Source: CAWELS01 sp964468205 (GTDB lineage: Bacteria > Acidobacteriota > Terriglobia > Bryobacterales > Bryobacteraceae). From it: DNA of 64,000 nt. This document shows positions 36,445 to 44,234 of the stretch, piece by piece (position 1 is the first letter of the stretch; every line of letters begins with the position of its first letter). Both the position numbers and the translations under genes were made by a program. The notes under the pieces were generated by a model that did no database searches, was not told the origin of the DNA, and worked only from the letters and a program-made list of their open reading frames with translations. The DNA lies in NCBI GenBank assembly GCA_964468205.1, contig CAYXVG010000001.1, positions 124,001-188,000 on the forward strand, written 5' to 3'.

Positions 36445-37932
36445 TTACCTTCCGAGGAAGGTGGTTACGGAACGCGGTGGTGCGTTGAACCGCAGTGTGC
36501 CGTTCTCGAAATGGAAGGCGCTCGTTTCTTCATAATTCCGGTCGCCGAAGGCCGTGTCGGTGGTGAGGCGAGCCGCAAAGTCCGTGGCCGATGAGCCCCG
36601 CACGGTGACTGCCACGTCCTTTGTAGAGCCGGCCTTGTTCAGCACAAGCAGAGCGTCCGGGTGCTTGGTTCCGTTGCTCGCCCAAGCGATGAGGGTGATA
36701 TCCGGGTCATCCGATTCCACGTGCGCCACGGCCATGCCGCCGCGCCCGGCGCGAGTCATCTGCTTGAAGTGGTAGTAGCACTTCGTCACGGTGACCACGC
36801 CGTTGTTGGTCTTGATGGGGGAATTGGCGTTCCCGCTGACCCGGAACGTGGCCGGCGGGCTGAGCTTGTCCGACTCGTAGTCGTTGTGAACGGTCGCCCA
36901 AGGCATCAGCCCGTTCACCTTCGTCTCGTAGATGTGCCGGCGGGCGTCCTCGACGATATCGAGGCTCATGTCGCCCCAGGTGTAAGAAGTGGTCCACGCG
37001 TGAAGTTCCGGCTTCGCCTCGCGCAGCAGGTCGATTCCGCGCGAATCGTACTTCTGGTTGAAACCGTGGCTCGTGATGAGGCTGAGGTTAGCCAGCGCGG
37101 CGGGGTCTTTGCGGATCTTGCGGGCGTAGGCCATCTTTTCGCCATCGAGGGTGGTGAAGTCGAAGAAGCGCTCCCAGGTGGTGGTCTCGCCCGAGGTGAT
37201 GCCGATCTGGCGCAAACCGAGCTGGTCGAGAACGCCGCGGGCGTATTTGAGGAAGTCCACTACCTGGTAGTCTGGCCACCACATGTTGTAATCGTGGCTG
37301 TAGTGGCTCGGATGGTCCGTCCCATCCGGCCGCCAGCGCCGCTTGTGCTCGCCCTCGTTGTGCATGGAGATGTACTTCACGGGGAGTTGCTCGACATCGC
37401 GCAGGTAGAGAGCCCACGCGGCAATGTATTCGGCAACCTCTTCCTTCATCGCTGGATCGAGGTCCCGGCCCCGCGGTTGTTTCTGCCGCGTGGTCCAGCC
37501 CGGCGGCCCGTAGAGCCCGGCGAGCACCGCAAGATCGTCCCCGCGGGCTCGGGTCAGCGCGAGGCCACGGCGGGCAAAGTAGCGGATCCAGTTGGTGGTG
37601 GTTTCATGGTCGAACCGGGAATGGTCTAACGAGTAGGGGTCGCTATTATCATTGTTCGGTTCGTGTAGCGAATCACAAAACATCTTGAGGATCGCCGGCT
37701 GGAGGCCTTCGTCCCCGAAGACGAGTTCGATCACCTGCTCGCGTTCGTCCTCGTCGAGCCACGAGAATCCGCCATAGTCCTGCGGAAAAATGGTGAAGTC
37801 GCGGGTGTGGCGAGCCTGGACGTAGTTGACGCCGAAGCCATCCCAGTCGCGGAGCTTTCGGTCGAAGTCGACCGTGGCATCGGCGGCCCACACGGGCAGG
37901 GCCAGCAAGGTAAGCAGTGCGCGCAATCGCAT
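36445..37932 (-). CDS. Secreted GH30-like glycoside hydrolase
   Basis: 495 residues with a short signal peptide (MRLRALLTLLALPVWAA). The TIM barrel has GFGVNYVQARHTRDF, then ISMHNEGEHKRRW (acid/base Glu after Asn), GITSGETTTWERFF, and LHAWTTSYTWGD in the place where the nucleophile is sought. From residue ~400 a beta-sandwich follows, ITLIAWASNGTKHPDALLVLNK, as in GH30 enzymes. Relatives act on beta-1,6-galactan, xylan or glucosylceramide; this subgroup is uncharacterised to my knowledge. Its start overlaps no other gene; the PilZ/J-domain gene diverges 82 bp away. Confidence 0.75.
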   Translation of the reverse strand: MRLRALLTLLALPVWAADATVDFDRKLRDWDGFGVNYVQARHTRDFTIFPQDYGGFSWLDEDEREQVIELVFGDEGLQPAILKMFCDSLHEPNNDNSDPYSLDHSRFDHETTTNWIRYFARRGLALTRARGDDLAVLAGLYGPPGWTTRQKQPRGRDLDPAMKEEVAEYIAAWALYLRDVEQLPVKYISMHNEGEHKRRWRPDGTDHPSHYSHDYNMWWPDYQVVDFLKYARGVLDQLGLRQIGITSGETTTWERFFDFTTLDGEKMAYARKIRKDPAALANLSLITSHGFNQKYDSRGIDLLREAKPELHAWTTSYTWGDMSLDIVEDARRHIYETKVNGLMPWATVHNDYESDKLSPPATFRVSGNANSPIKTNNGVVTVTKCYYHFKQMTRAGRGGMAVAHVESDDPDITLIAWASNGTKHPDALLVLNKAGSTKDVAVTVRGSSATDFAARLTTDTAFGDRNYEETSAFHFENGTLRFNAPPRSVTTFLGR

Positions 37933-38014
37933 CGGAAGTCAGAGTATCAAACGTATCTCTGGAGATGGCGGTAAAGATTGGGTCGGGAATTGCCGAAAGC
38001 ACTCCAGAAGAGCT

Positions 38015-38944
38015 ATGGGCGTGAATCAGCAGTCGGGAGCAAGCCGCCGGCGAAACGGGCGCAGCCGCTCGGCTTCGGCTCGGGTCCTTCGGCTCGGTTA
38101 CGAGGAAGGCGCCGCCCAGCGTTGGCTGACAGCGGACCTGATCGATTTCAGCGATGGCGGAATCGGGATTGCCACAGCTTTCCCGCTCGCCGTAGGTTCC
38201 ACCTTGACAGTGAACGGGCGGGTCGACGGGGAAGACCGGCGGCGGAACACGTCGCGCGAGGCGCACGTCTGCTGGTGCCTGGAAAAAGACGACGGTACTT
38301 ACCGGGCCGGCCTGGCTTTCGAGGATGCCGGCGGCCCGGAACACGATACTTGGGAGAGCCATCCCTCCGGCGATACATCCGAACCGGAAAAGGATCACTA
38401 CGAAACGCTCCAACTGAGTCCGAGCGCACACCCCGACACGGTCCACCGGGTTTACCGGCTGCTGGCGCAGCGGTATCACCCCGACAACACGGCGACGGGC
38501 GACGAAGAGATGTTCAAGCAGGTGCTCGCGGCCTATCGCATTCTGAAAGATCCTGAAAGCCGCGCCGCCTATGACGCTCAGCACGCCGCGGTCCGCCGCC
38601 GCCGCTGGCGCCTATTCGAGTCGGCGGCCGACGCCAACGGAATCGATGCCGAAAAGAGGAAGCGGCAGAGCGCCCTTTTCCTTCTGTACAGCCGGCGGAT
38701 TCAGGATCCTGAGCATCCGGTTCTGACAATCCACGAACTCGAGGATGTTCTTGGGTGCCCGCGGGATCACCTGGAAGTGACACTCTGGTACCTCAAGGAG
38801 AAGCGGCACATCCATCGGGACGACCGCGGGCGCTATGAAATCACCGTTGACGGCGTGGACGTCCTAGAGCAGCAAGGGGCCGTGCAGCCTCGGAGCCGGC
38901 CCCTGCTGAACGCCGGAGGGAAAGCCTCCACCGGAACCGGGTAG
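38015..38944 (+). CDS. PilZ-like domain, J-domain and C-terminal helical domain fusion
   Basis: 309 residues from ATG 38015; longer starts would run into the divergent hydrolase gene. Residues about 10-105 resemble PilZ: an Arg-rich RRRNGRSRSASARV ahead of IDFSDGGIGIA, the second half of the cyclic-di-GMP motif RxxxR ... D/NxSxxG. Residues about 127-180 are a complete J-domain, DHYETLQLSP to AYDAQ, with intact HPD at 155-157. Residues about 205-290 (IHELEDVLGCPRDHLEVTLWYLKEK) look like a winged helix. It may couple a second messenger to DnaK recruitment (inference). The cognate DnaK is not in the window. Confidence 0.82.
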   Translation: MGVNQQSGASRRRNGRSRSASARVLRLGYEEGAAQRWLTADLIDFSDGGIGIATAFPLAVGSTLTVNGRVDGEDRRRNTSREAHVCWCLEKDDGTYRAGLAFEDAGGPEHDTWESHPSGDTSEPEKDHYETLQLSPSAHPDTVHRVYRLLAQRYHPDNTATGDEEMFKQVLAAYRILKDPESRAAYDAQHAAVRRRRWRLFESAADANGIDAEKRKRQSALFLLYSRRIQDPEHPVLTIHELEDVLGCPRDHLEVTLWYLKEKRHIHRDDRGRYEITVDGVDVLEQQGAVQPRSRPLLNAGGKASTGTG

Positions 38945-38960
38945 CGCCGCGCGACGACTT

Positions 38961-40124
38961 CTATTCGTGCAGGAACGCAAACAGGGCGGGAAGACCGTAG
39001 AACAGGATCGTCACATATAAGAGAGCGGCGTACTTATTCGTTACCGCGAATCCGGCCAGAGTGCGGGCGGCGCTGAGCGGTAAGCTGCGTATCGCGGGGA
39101 GCGGATAGACCATCAATATTCCAAGGACGTTGAAAAGGAGATGAGTTAGTCCAATGGCGACACCGAAGTGAGCGTTCGGGCCGGAGACAGCCATGGCAGC
39201 CAGCAGAGCCGTAACCGTGGTGCCGACATTCGCCCCGAGAGTCACTGGAAAGGCCCGCTCGAGCGTGATGATTCCGGCGCCCGCCAACGGAACAAGCAGC
39301 GACGTGGTGATGGAACTCGATTGCACCATGATGGTCGCCACGGCGCCGATGAGCATGGCGAGAAGAGCGTTCCGCCCCAAGACCCGCTCGACGAGCCCCT
39401 CAATCTGCCTGCCAAGCGCCCGGCGCATTGTCTTGACGAGCAGATAGAGCGATGCGAAGATCAGGGCCGCCGAGCACAATACGATTGCCAAACCCTGCCA
39501 GTGAGGGTCCGGGGAGACGAGCGCGCCCAGCGCTTTCAGCGGAGTTCCGCCGAACTCGATGGCCCCTTTTAGCGGACTCTCGAATGTAACTCCGCCCGAA
39601 CCGGTCGCTTGCACGGCGAACCAGTCAGCGGCCCCGGAGAGGAATCCAGTAGCCAGTTCGAGCGGGAGGAGAATGACCACGGCCATGTAGTTGAAAAAGT
39701 CGTGGCAGGTGGCGACGGCGAACGCGCGGCGGAATTCGTCCGCCCGGCCCATATGGCCGATCGAGACCAAGGTGTTCGTGACCGTCGTGCCAATATTCGC
39801 TCCCATTATCATGGGAACGGCATTCGCCAGCGGCAAAGGATTCTCCGGAGCGGCGACCAGACCAACCACCAGCGAGGTGGTCACAGAAGAGCTCTGTACC
39901 ATTGTTGTCGAAAGGATGCCAACCATCAGCGCCACGAAGGGGTTCGCGGTCGCGTGAAAGAATGAATCCAGCACATTGCTGCCGAGCAGTTTGAAGCCGT
40001 CCCCAAGGCTTCCGACACCGATCATGAACGCATAGATGAGTACCAGCGCCTTGACGGCGATCACGAGACTAGAATCGTGCTCTTCGGCGCTCGGCCGTAA
40101 CGGCGGCTCAAGTTCGGAATTCAT
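38961..40124 (-). CDS. Na/Pi cotransporter II-related membrane protein
   Basis: 387 residues from ATG 40124; longer in-frame starts would overlap the divergent oxidoreductase and add a non-membrane tail. The protein has two inverted repeats of the Na/Pi cotransporter family, each with the QSSS motif: STTMVQSSSVTTSLVVG and TIMVQSSSITTSLLVP, followed by GANIGTTVTN and GANVGTTVTA. No PhoU-like C-terminal domain is present. It likely carries phosphate (or another anion) with sodium and fits with the PhoD-type phosphatases elsewhere in the window. It is convergent with the PilZ/J gene, 16 bp apart. Confidence 0.9.
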   Translation of the reverse strand: MNSELEPPLRPSAEEHDSSLVIAVKALVLIYAFMIGVGSLGDGFKLLGSNVLDSFFHATANPFVALMVGILSTTMVQSSSVTTSLVVGLVAAPENPLPLANAVPMIMGANIGTTVTNTLVSIGHMGRADEFRRAFAVATCHDFFNYMAVVILLPLELATGFLSGAADWFAVQATGSGGVTFESPLKGAIEFGGTPLKALGALVSPDPHWQGLAIVLCSAALIFASLYLLVKTMRRALGRQIEGLVERVLGRNALLAMLIGAVATIMVQSSSITTSLLVPLAGAGIITLERAFPVTLGANVGTTVTALLAAMAVSGPNAHFGVAIGLTHLLFNVLGILMVYPLPAIRSLPLSAARTLAGFAVTNKYAALLYVTILFYGLPALFAFLHE

Positions 40125-40272
40125 CTGGCTTGTCTGGCGGGTCAGGACTAACCTTGCAGTATAGACCGGAATTGTAACAGTTCCATGACCGCCTGCGCCG
40201 GACATGGTTTCAAACGGGTGAGCGGCGAGTTCGCGGGGAACGCCCCTTGGGCTTAGAATAAAGGACATCACC

Positions 40273-41652
40273 ATGCCTGCACGAGATCGTCGCAACTTTC
40301 TGAAAAAGGCCGCCGCGTCGGCTGGACTCGTAGTTGGCCCGACGGTAAGACCCTCTTGGGGCCAGAGCGGCCCGAATGACCGCATTAACGTTGCGGTCAC
40401 CGGCATTCGCGGCCGCGGCCGAGCCCATTACCGCGAGTTGGCAGCGATGCCCAATGTCCGTGTCACGCATCTCTGTGACATCGATGAGAGGCTGTTCGAG
40501 CGCGGCGTCCGAGAAGTGGAAGAGATTTCAGGCCACCGGCCGGCCACGGTTGTCGATTTCCGAAAACTCATCGAGGAGAAGGATCTCGACGCGGTGACGG
40601 TGGCAACGCCTGACCACTGGCACGCTCTGCACACGATATGGGGTTGCCAAGCCGGCAAGGACGTCTACGTGGAGAAGCCCGCGTGCTACACAATCCGCGA
40701 GGGCCGGCGCATGGTGCAGGCGGCCTGGAAGTACGGCCGAATGGTCCAGGTTGGATTGCAGCGGAGAAGCGACCGGCGGGTGCGCTCCGTGGTTCGCTAC
40801 GTCCAGGAAGGGAGATTCGGCCCCGCCTACCGGGCCAAGGCGCTGGTCATCCGGGGGCGGGTCAGCATTGGGAAGGTTCAGGAGTCGTCGGTCCCCGAAG
40901 GCGTCAACTGGGACCTGTTTCTCGGACCGGCGCCCTACACCGCTTTCACGCTCAACCGCTTTCACTACGGCTGGCACTACTTCTGGGACACATCGACAAC
41001 GGAGATCGGCAACAACGGCGTGCACATGCTCGACGTTGTCCGCTGGGGATTGAACAAACAGGTTCACCCGGTGAAGATCCACTGCGCCGGCGGCTTATAC
41101 GTCGACGATTCCGACCAGGAAGTTCCGAATACTGCCTACGCGACCTTCCAGTACGCCGATGGCACGCTGGTGGAACTGGAGATGACGACGCTCTTCGCTC
41201 CGCCGGTTGGGGGCGTTCGCGTGGGCAACATCTTTCACACGGCCAAAGGCTACATCTCGAGCGAAGACAACTGGAGCACGGTCGCGGGAGAATTTACGCC
41301 GCGCGATGACGAAGACCAGGAGACGGGAGTCTCCTTGCGCGCGGTGAGCGTGAGCTTCCCGAAGATCGCGTACGGTCCCGGGCCGTCAATCCCGGATCTC
41401 GACGAGCCGGAAGAGAGTCACTTCGAGAACTTCGTGAAATGTGTGCGCTCGCGAAAACGCGAAGACCTCAACTGCGAGGTTCTGGAAGGGCACATGTCCA
41501 CGGCCCTGTGCCACCTGGCCAATATTTCCTTGCGAACCGGGAGGCAGCTCACCTTCGACCCCGCCACCGAGACCTTTCCAGGCGACAAAGAGGCGAACGA
41601 GCTTCTGACACGGAAGTACCGCGAGCCTTATGTGCTGCCGGAACCGGTGTAG
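40273..41652 (+). CDS. Tat-exported Gfo/Idh/MocA-family oxidoreductase
   Basis: 459 residues. The N-terminus is a twin-arginine signal (RDRRNFLKKAAASAGLVVG). A Rossmann domain follows (INVAVTGIRGRGRAHY; a Gly-rich loop), then VTVATPDHWHALHTI and the family EKP motif VYVEKPACYTIREG. The C-terminal domain carries the GNNGVHMLDVVRWGL segment. Such NAD(P)-dependent sugar oxidoreductases exported by Tat are abundant in Planctomycetes and Acidobacteria. AAGGA lies 8 nt before ATG. The end of the gene is partly duplicated just downstream (see the direct repeat). Substrate unknown. Confidence 0.9.
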   Translation: MPARDRRNFLKKAAASAGLVVGPTVRPSWGQSGPNDRINVAVTGIRGRGRAHYRELAAMPNVRVTHLCDIDERLFERGVREVEEISGHRPATVVDFRKLIEEKDLDAVTVATPDHWHALHTIWGCQAGKDVYVEKPACYTIREGRRMVQAAWKYGRMVQVGLQRRSDRRVRSVVRYVQEGRFGPAYRAKALVIRGRVSIGKVQESSVPEGVNWDLFLGPAPYTAFTLNRFHYGWHYFWDTSTTEIGNNGVHMLDVVRWGLNKQVHPVKIHCAGGLYVDDSDQEVPNTAYATFQYADGTLVELEMTTLFAPPVGGVRVGNIFHTAKGYISSEDNWSTVAGEFTPRDDEDQETGVSLRAVSVSFPKIAYGPGPSIPDLDEPEESHFENFVKCVRSRKREDLNCEVLEGHMSTALCHLANISLRTGRQLTFDPATETFPGDKEANELLTRKYREPYVLPEPV

Positions 41653-41728
41653 CGGCATTCAAGAGCCACGGTAACTGATCGTTGATTTCACTCGCGTCAA
41701 TGGTCCCGTGCCGGAACCGGTGTAGCGG
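41636..41728. repeat. 20-bp direct repeat copying the 3' end of the oxidoreductase gene
   Basis: TGCCGGAACCGGTGTAGCGG occurs at 41636-41655, where it encodes the last residues and stop of the oxidoreductase, and again at 41709-41728. The following ~12 bases are also similar (9 of 12). The 73-bp offset suggests a local duplication. Confidence 0.9.
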
Positions 41729-41747
41729 CTTTCACGAACCGCCGCAG

Positions 41748-42593
41748 CTACGCTTCCTGCCCGGCGATCTGCCGGACGATGCGGCGGAACTCCCCGGCCG
41801 CTGGGTTGAGCGCACCGCCGCTGAGCGACGGTCTCCCCACGTCATTGTCCGCACCGATGGCAAGATCAAACGGGATCCGGCCCAGTAGCGGGACGTTCAT
41901 CTCCGCAGCCAGACGCTCGCCGCCCCCGGCTCCGAAAATGTCGGCGCGGTAGCCGCATTGAGGGCACACAAAGCCGCTCATGTTCTCAACAATACCCAGG
42001 ACCGGCAGGTTCACTTTTCGGCAGAAGGTGACGCAGCGCCGGACATCGGCGACGGCCAGTTCGTTCGGGGTCGTGACGACGATCGCGGAAGCTGGACGGC
42101 CGATAAGCTGCGCCACGGAGAGCGGCTCATCGCCGGTGCCCGGCGGGCAGTCGATCACAAGATAGTTCAGCCGGCCCCACGCGACGCCGGAAAGAAACTG
42201 CCGGATAACACCGAACTTCAGCGGGCCGCGCCAGATGACGGCATCGGAATTCTTCTCCATCAGAAAGCCGATGGAAACGACGCTCAGCCCCTCTCGCGCG
42301 CGGATCGGCGTCAACCGCTCCCCGTCACCTGCCAGCCGTTTGTTCTGAAGCCCCAGAAGCACCGGGATACTCGGACCATGGATGTCGACATCCAACAATC
42401 CCACTTGGGAACCGCTCTCGGCCAAGGCCCAGGCCAGGTTCGCCGCGGCTGTACTCTTGCCAACGCCGCCCTTGCCCGACAACACAACGATCTTGTGGTC
42501 CACCTGAGCCATGCTCTCGCGGACTTTGCGCTTTTGTTCCTCCTTCGCGGCCCACCTCGCCTTGTTTTGCGTTTCCTGCTCCACCGTGGTCAT
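41748..42593 (-). CDS. Mrp/NBP35 (ApbC)-type P-loop ATPase, iron-sulfur carrier
   Basis: 281 residues from ATG 42593, with GGAGG 7 nt upstream; upstream in-frame starts are poorer. The deviant Walker A is VLSGKGGVGKST (about 35-46), with LLDVDIHGPS as switch I and IDCPPGTGDE as Walker B. The CxxC for a bridging Fe-S cluster is present as GFVCPQCGY. Mrp proteins bind and transfer Fe-S clusters. This one lacks the N-terminal MIP18 domain. It is divergent from the NifX-like/MinD operon and shares its promoter region, which carries a perfect palindrome. It therefore probably belongs to the same metal-cluster system. Confidence 0.93.
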   Translation of the reverse strand: MTTVEQETQNKARWAAKEEQKRKVRESMAQVDHKIVVLSGKGGVGKSTAAANLAWALAESGSQVGLLDVDIHGPSIPVLLGLQNKRLAGDGERLTPIRAREGLSVVSIGFLMEKNSDAVIWRGPLKFGVIRQFLSGVAWGRLNYLVIDCPPGTGDEPLSVAQLIGRPASAIVVTTPNELAVADVRRCVTFCRKVNLPVLGIVENMSGFVCPQCGYRADIFGAGGGERLAAEMNVPLLGRIPFDLAIGADNDVGRPSLSGGALNPAAGEFRRIVRQIAGQEA

Positions 42594-42678
42594 CGCATGT
42601 CCTCCAACGCAATATCGCGCTAGTAGATCTGTTTCCCGGCGCTGGGCCTTGACTGTAGCCAAGATCCGGGTCACAATA

Positions 42679-42699
42679 TTAGATGTAAGTTACATCTAA
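42679..42699. promoter_or_regulatory. Perfect palindromic operator in the Mrp / NifX-like divergent promoter
   Basis: TTAGATGTAA and its exact reverse complement TTACATCTAA are separated by one G. The core ATGTA ... TACAT style resembles sites bound by PadR-family repressors. It sits 18 bp upstream of the NifX-like ATG and 86 bp upstream of the Mrp ATG, so it could repress both. A PadR regulator is encoded at the end of the same cluster. The assignment to PadR is inference. Confidence 0.75.
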
Positions 42700-42716
42700 A
42701 AGTTTCTTATACGAAT

Positions 42717-43073
42717 ATGAAAATAGCAATCACTTCCACCAGCGACGTTCCGGGATGCCAGGTCGATTCCCGGTTCGGTCGCGCTCCATGGATCATGATC
42801 TTCGACTCGCAGTCCGATTCGTGGGAACCGGTTTCTAACGACGAGGCGGCGAAAGCGGGGCACGGGGCGGGTGTCAGTCTGGCGGAGATTATAGCCCGAA
42901 AGGGAGTCGACGCAGTGATAACGGGTTCGTGCGGTCCCAAGGCCATGCAGGCGCTTGGCGCGGCGGGAATCCCGGTGTTTTTGGGCGATGCGAGGCCGGT
43001 ACACGAGGCTCTCCGTTGCTACAACGAAGGAACGCTGAAACAGATGACCGAACCAAACGCTCCCGGACGGTAG
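42717..43073 (+). CDS. NifX / orange-protein-like (PF02579 type) metal-cluster binding protein, copy 1
   Basis: 118 residues, ATG 42717. RNase H-like fold of the dinitrogenase iron-molybdenum cofactor family: MKIAITSTSDVPGCQVDSRFG at the start, AWIMIFD, then GVDAVITGSCGPKAMQALGAAG. Members (NifX, NafY core, the orange protein ORP) carry Fe-Mo or Mo-Cu sulfide clusters between partners. No nif genes are present here, so a nitrogenase role is unlikely. It opens the plus-strand operon of the cluster, 18 bp after the palindromic operator. Confidence 0.9.
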   Translation: MKIAITSTSDVPGCQVDSRFGRAPWIMIFDSQSDSWEPVSNDEAAKAGHGAGVSLAEIIARKGVDAVITGSCGPKAMQALGAAGIPVFLGDARPVHEALRCYNEGTLKQMTEPNAPGR

Positions 43074-43122
43074 GGCCGTTCAGCGGGCGCGCGGCTCGAT
43101 GAGATTTGAGAAAGGAAACGAC

Positions 43123-43386
43123 ATGCCTGGTTTTGATCAAAGCGGCCCCGAAGGCAGGGGCGCTGGCACTGGACGCGGCAGGGGAATCTGCGGCGGAGAT
43201 AGAGATACTGCGAATGCGAACGCCGGAAGAGGTCGCGGTGGAGGACGGGGGCGCGGATTCCGCCGCGGGCGCGGCCGGGGAAGGAGTGAAGGCCCGGGCC
43301 GTTGGGGATGGTTCGGCTTCGGAGGAAGGCGTGAGCCGGAAGACCAGCCATCCACCCTGGAAACCGGCCAACCCGGACGGGAATGA
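43123..43386 (+). CDS. Gly/Arg-rich small protein (DUF5320-like)
   Basis: 87 residues from ATG 43123 with AAAGGA upstream. It begins MPGFDQSGPEGRG, close to the MPGxDxxGPxGxG start of small proteins found in Mrp/NifX-type clusters, followed by GICGGDRD and a stretch of Gly-Arg repeats (GRGRGGGRGRGFRRGRGRGR) and a Trp/Phe patch. The stop overlaps the next ATG (ATGA at 43383-43386). The function of these proteins is unknown; the basic low-complexity centre could bind nucleic acid or an acidic partner (inference). Confidence 0.75.
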   Translation: MPGFDQSGPEGRGAGTGRGRGICGGDRDTANANAGRGRGGGRGRGFRRGRGRGRSEGPGRWGWFGFGGRREPEDQPSTLETGQPGRE

Positions 43387-44234
43387 AGCAGCTCGCCATT
43401 GCCAGCGGGAAGGGCGGCGCAGGCAAGACCACGGTAAGCGTCAACCTGACGCACGCCCTTTCGCAGCGCCATTCTGTTCAGTACATCGATTGTGATGTCG
43501 AAGCCCCTAACGGAGGTATATTTCTCCGCCCCAAGATCACCGGCGTCGAAACCGTAGCCCGCCCCGTGCCGGTCATCGATTACTCTTTGTGCCAGCACTG
43601 CGGGGAATGCAGCGCATTCTGCGAATTCAACGCCATCGCGGCTCTGCCGCGGGGGACGATTGTGTATCCGGAACTTTGCCGGGGTTGCGGCGGATGCTTG
43701 CAAGTTTGTCCGCGTGGTGCAGTTACCGAACAGCTCCGGCGGGTGGGTGAAGTCCGGTTCGGGCGGGCGGACCGGGCCGGCTATGCGGCCGGCGAACTTG
43801 TGGTAAGAGAAATCGCGACGATTCCGGTGATCCGCGCCGTCCGCAAGAAGACCGGCGGAGCAGAACTCGCCGTCCTCGACGCTCCACCAGGAACGGCTTG
43901 TCCGATGGTGGCGACAGTTCGAGGCGCTGACGCGGTGCTCCTGGTGACAGACCCGACGCCATTCGCCTTGCACGATTTGCGACTGGCGGCCGATGTTGTT
44001 CGCGCTTTGCACCTTCGCGCCGGCGTGGTGATCAACCGGGCTAGTTTGGGCCGCGACCGGAACGTGGAGAAGTACTGCAAGGAAGCGAACCTTCCGATCT
44101 GGGGCCGGATCCCGGACGACCGGCGCGTCGCCGAAGCTTATTCGGAAGGGCGCTTGATTCCCGACTCAGCCCGACCGGCTCGGAGGGCGATAGAAGAACT
44201 CGCAGAGACTATCGAGGACCTGGTTCTGGCATGA
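43383..44234 (+). CDS. MinD-type ATPase with inserted double 4Fe-4S ferredoxin domain, copy 1
   Basis: 283 residues. Deviant Walker A IASGKGGAGKTT at the N-terminus, IDCDVEAPNGGIF as the switch region. A ferredoxin insert at about 60-110 has two full 4Fe-4S motifs, CQHCGECSAFC and CRGCGGCLQVCP. VLDAPPGTACPM is the distal ATPase motif. These paired ATPases accompany PF02579 proteins and may build or insert a metal cluster using electrons or Fe-S units. It overlaps both neighbours by 4 nt (ATGA), so the three genes are translationally coupled. Confidence 0.92.
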   Translation: MKQLAIASGKGGAGKTTVSVNLTHALSQRHSVQYIDCDVEAPNGGIFLRPKITGVETVARPVPVIDYSLCQHCGECSAFCEFNAIAALPRGTIVYPELCRGCGGCLQVCPRGAVTEQLRRVGEVRFGRADRAGYAAGELVVREIATIPVIRAVRKKTGGAELAVLDAPPGTACPMVATVRGADAVLLVTDPTPFALHDLRLAADVVRALHLRAGVVINRASLGRDRNVEKYCKEANLPIWGRIPDDRRVAEAYSEGRLIPDSARPARRAIEELAETIEDLVLA

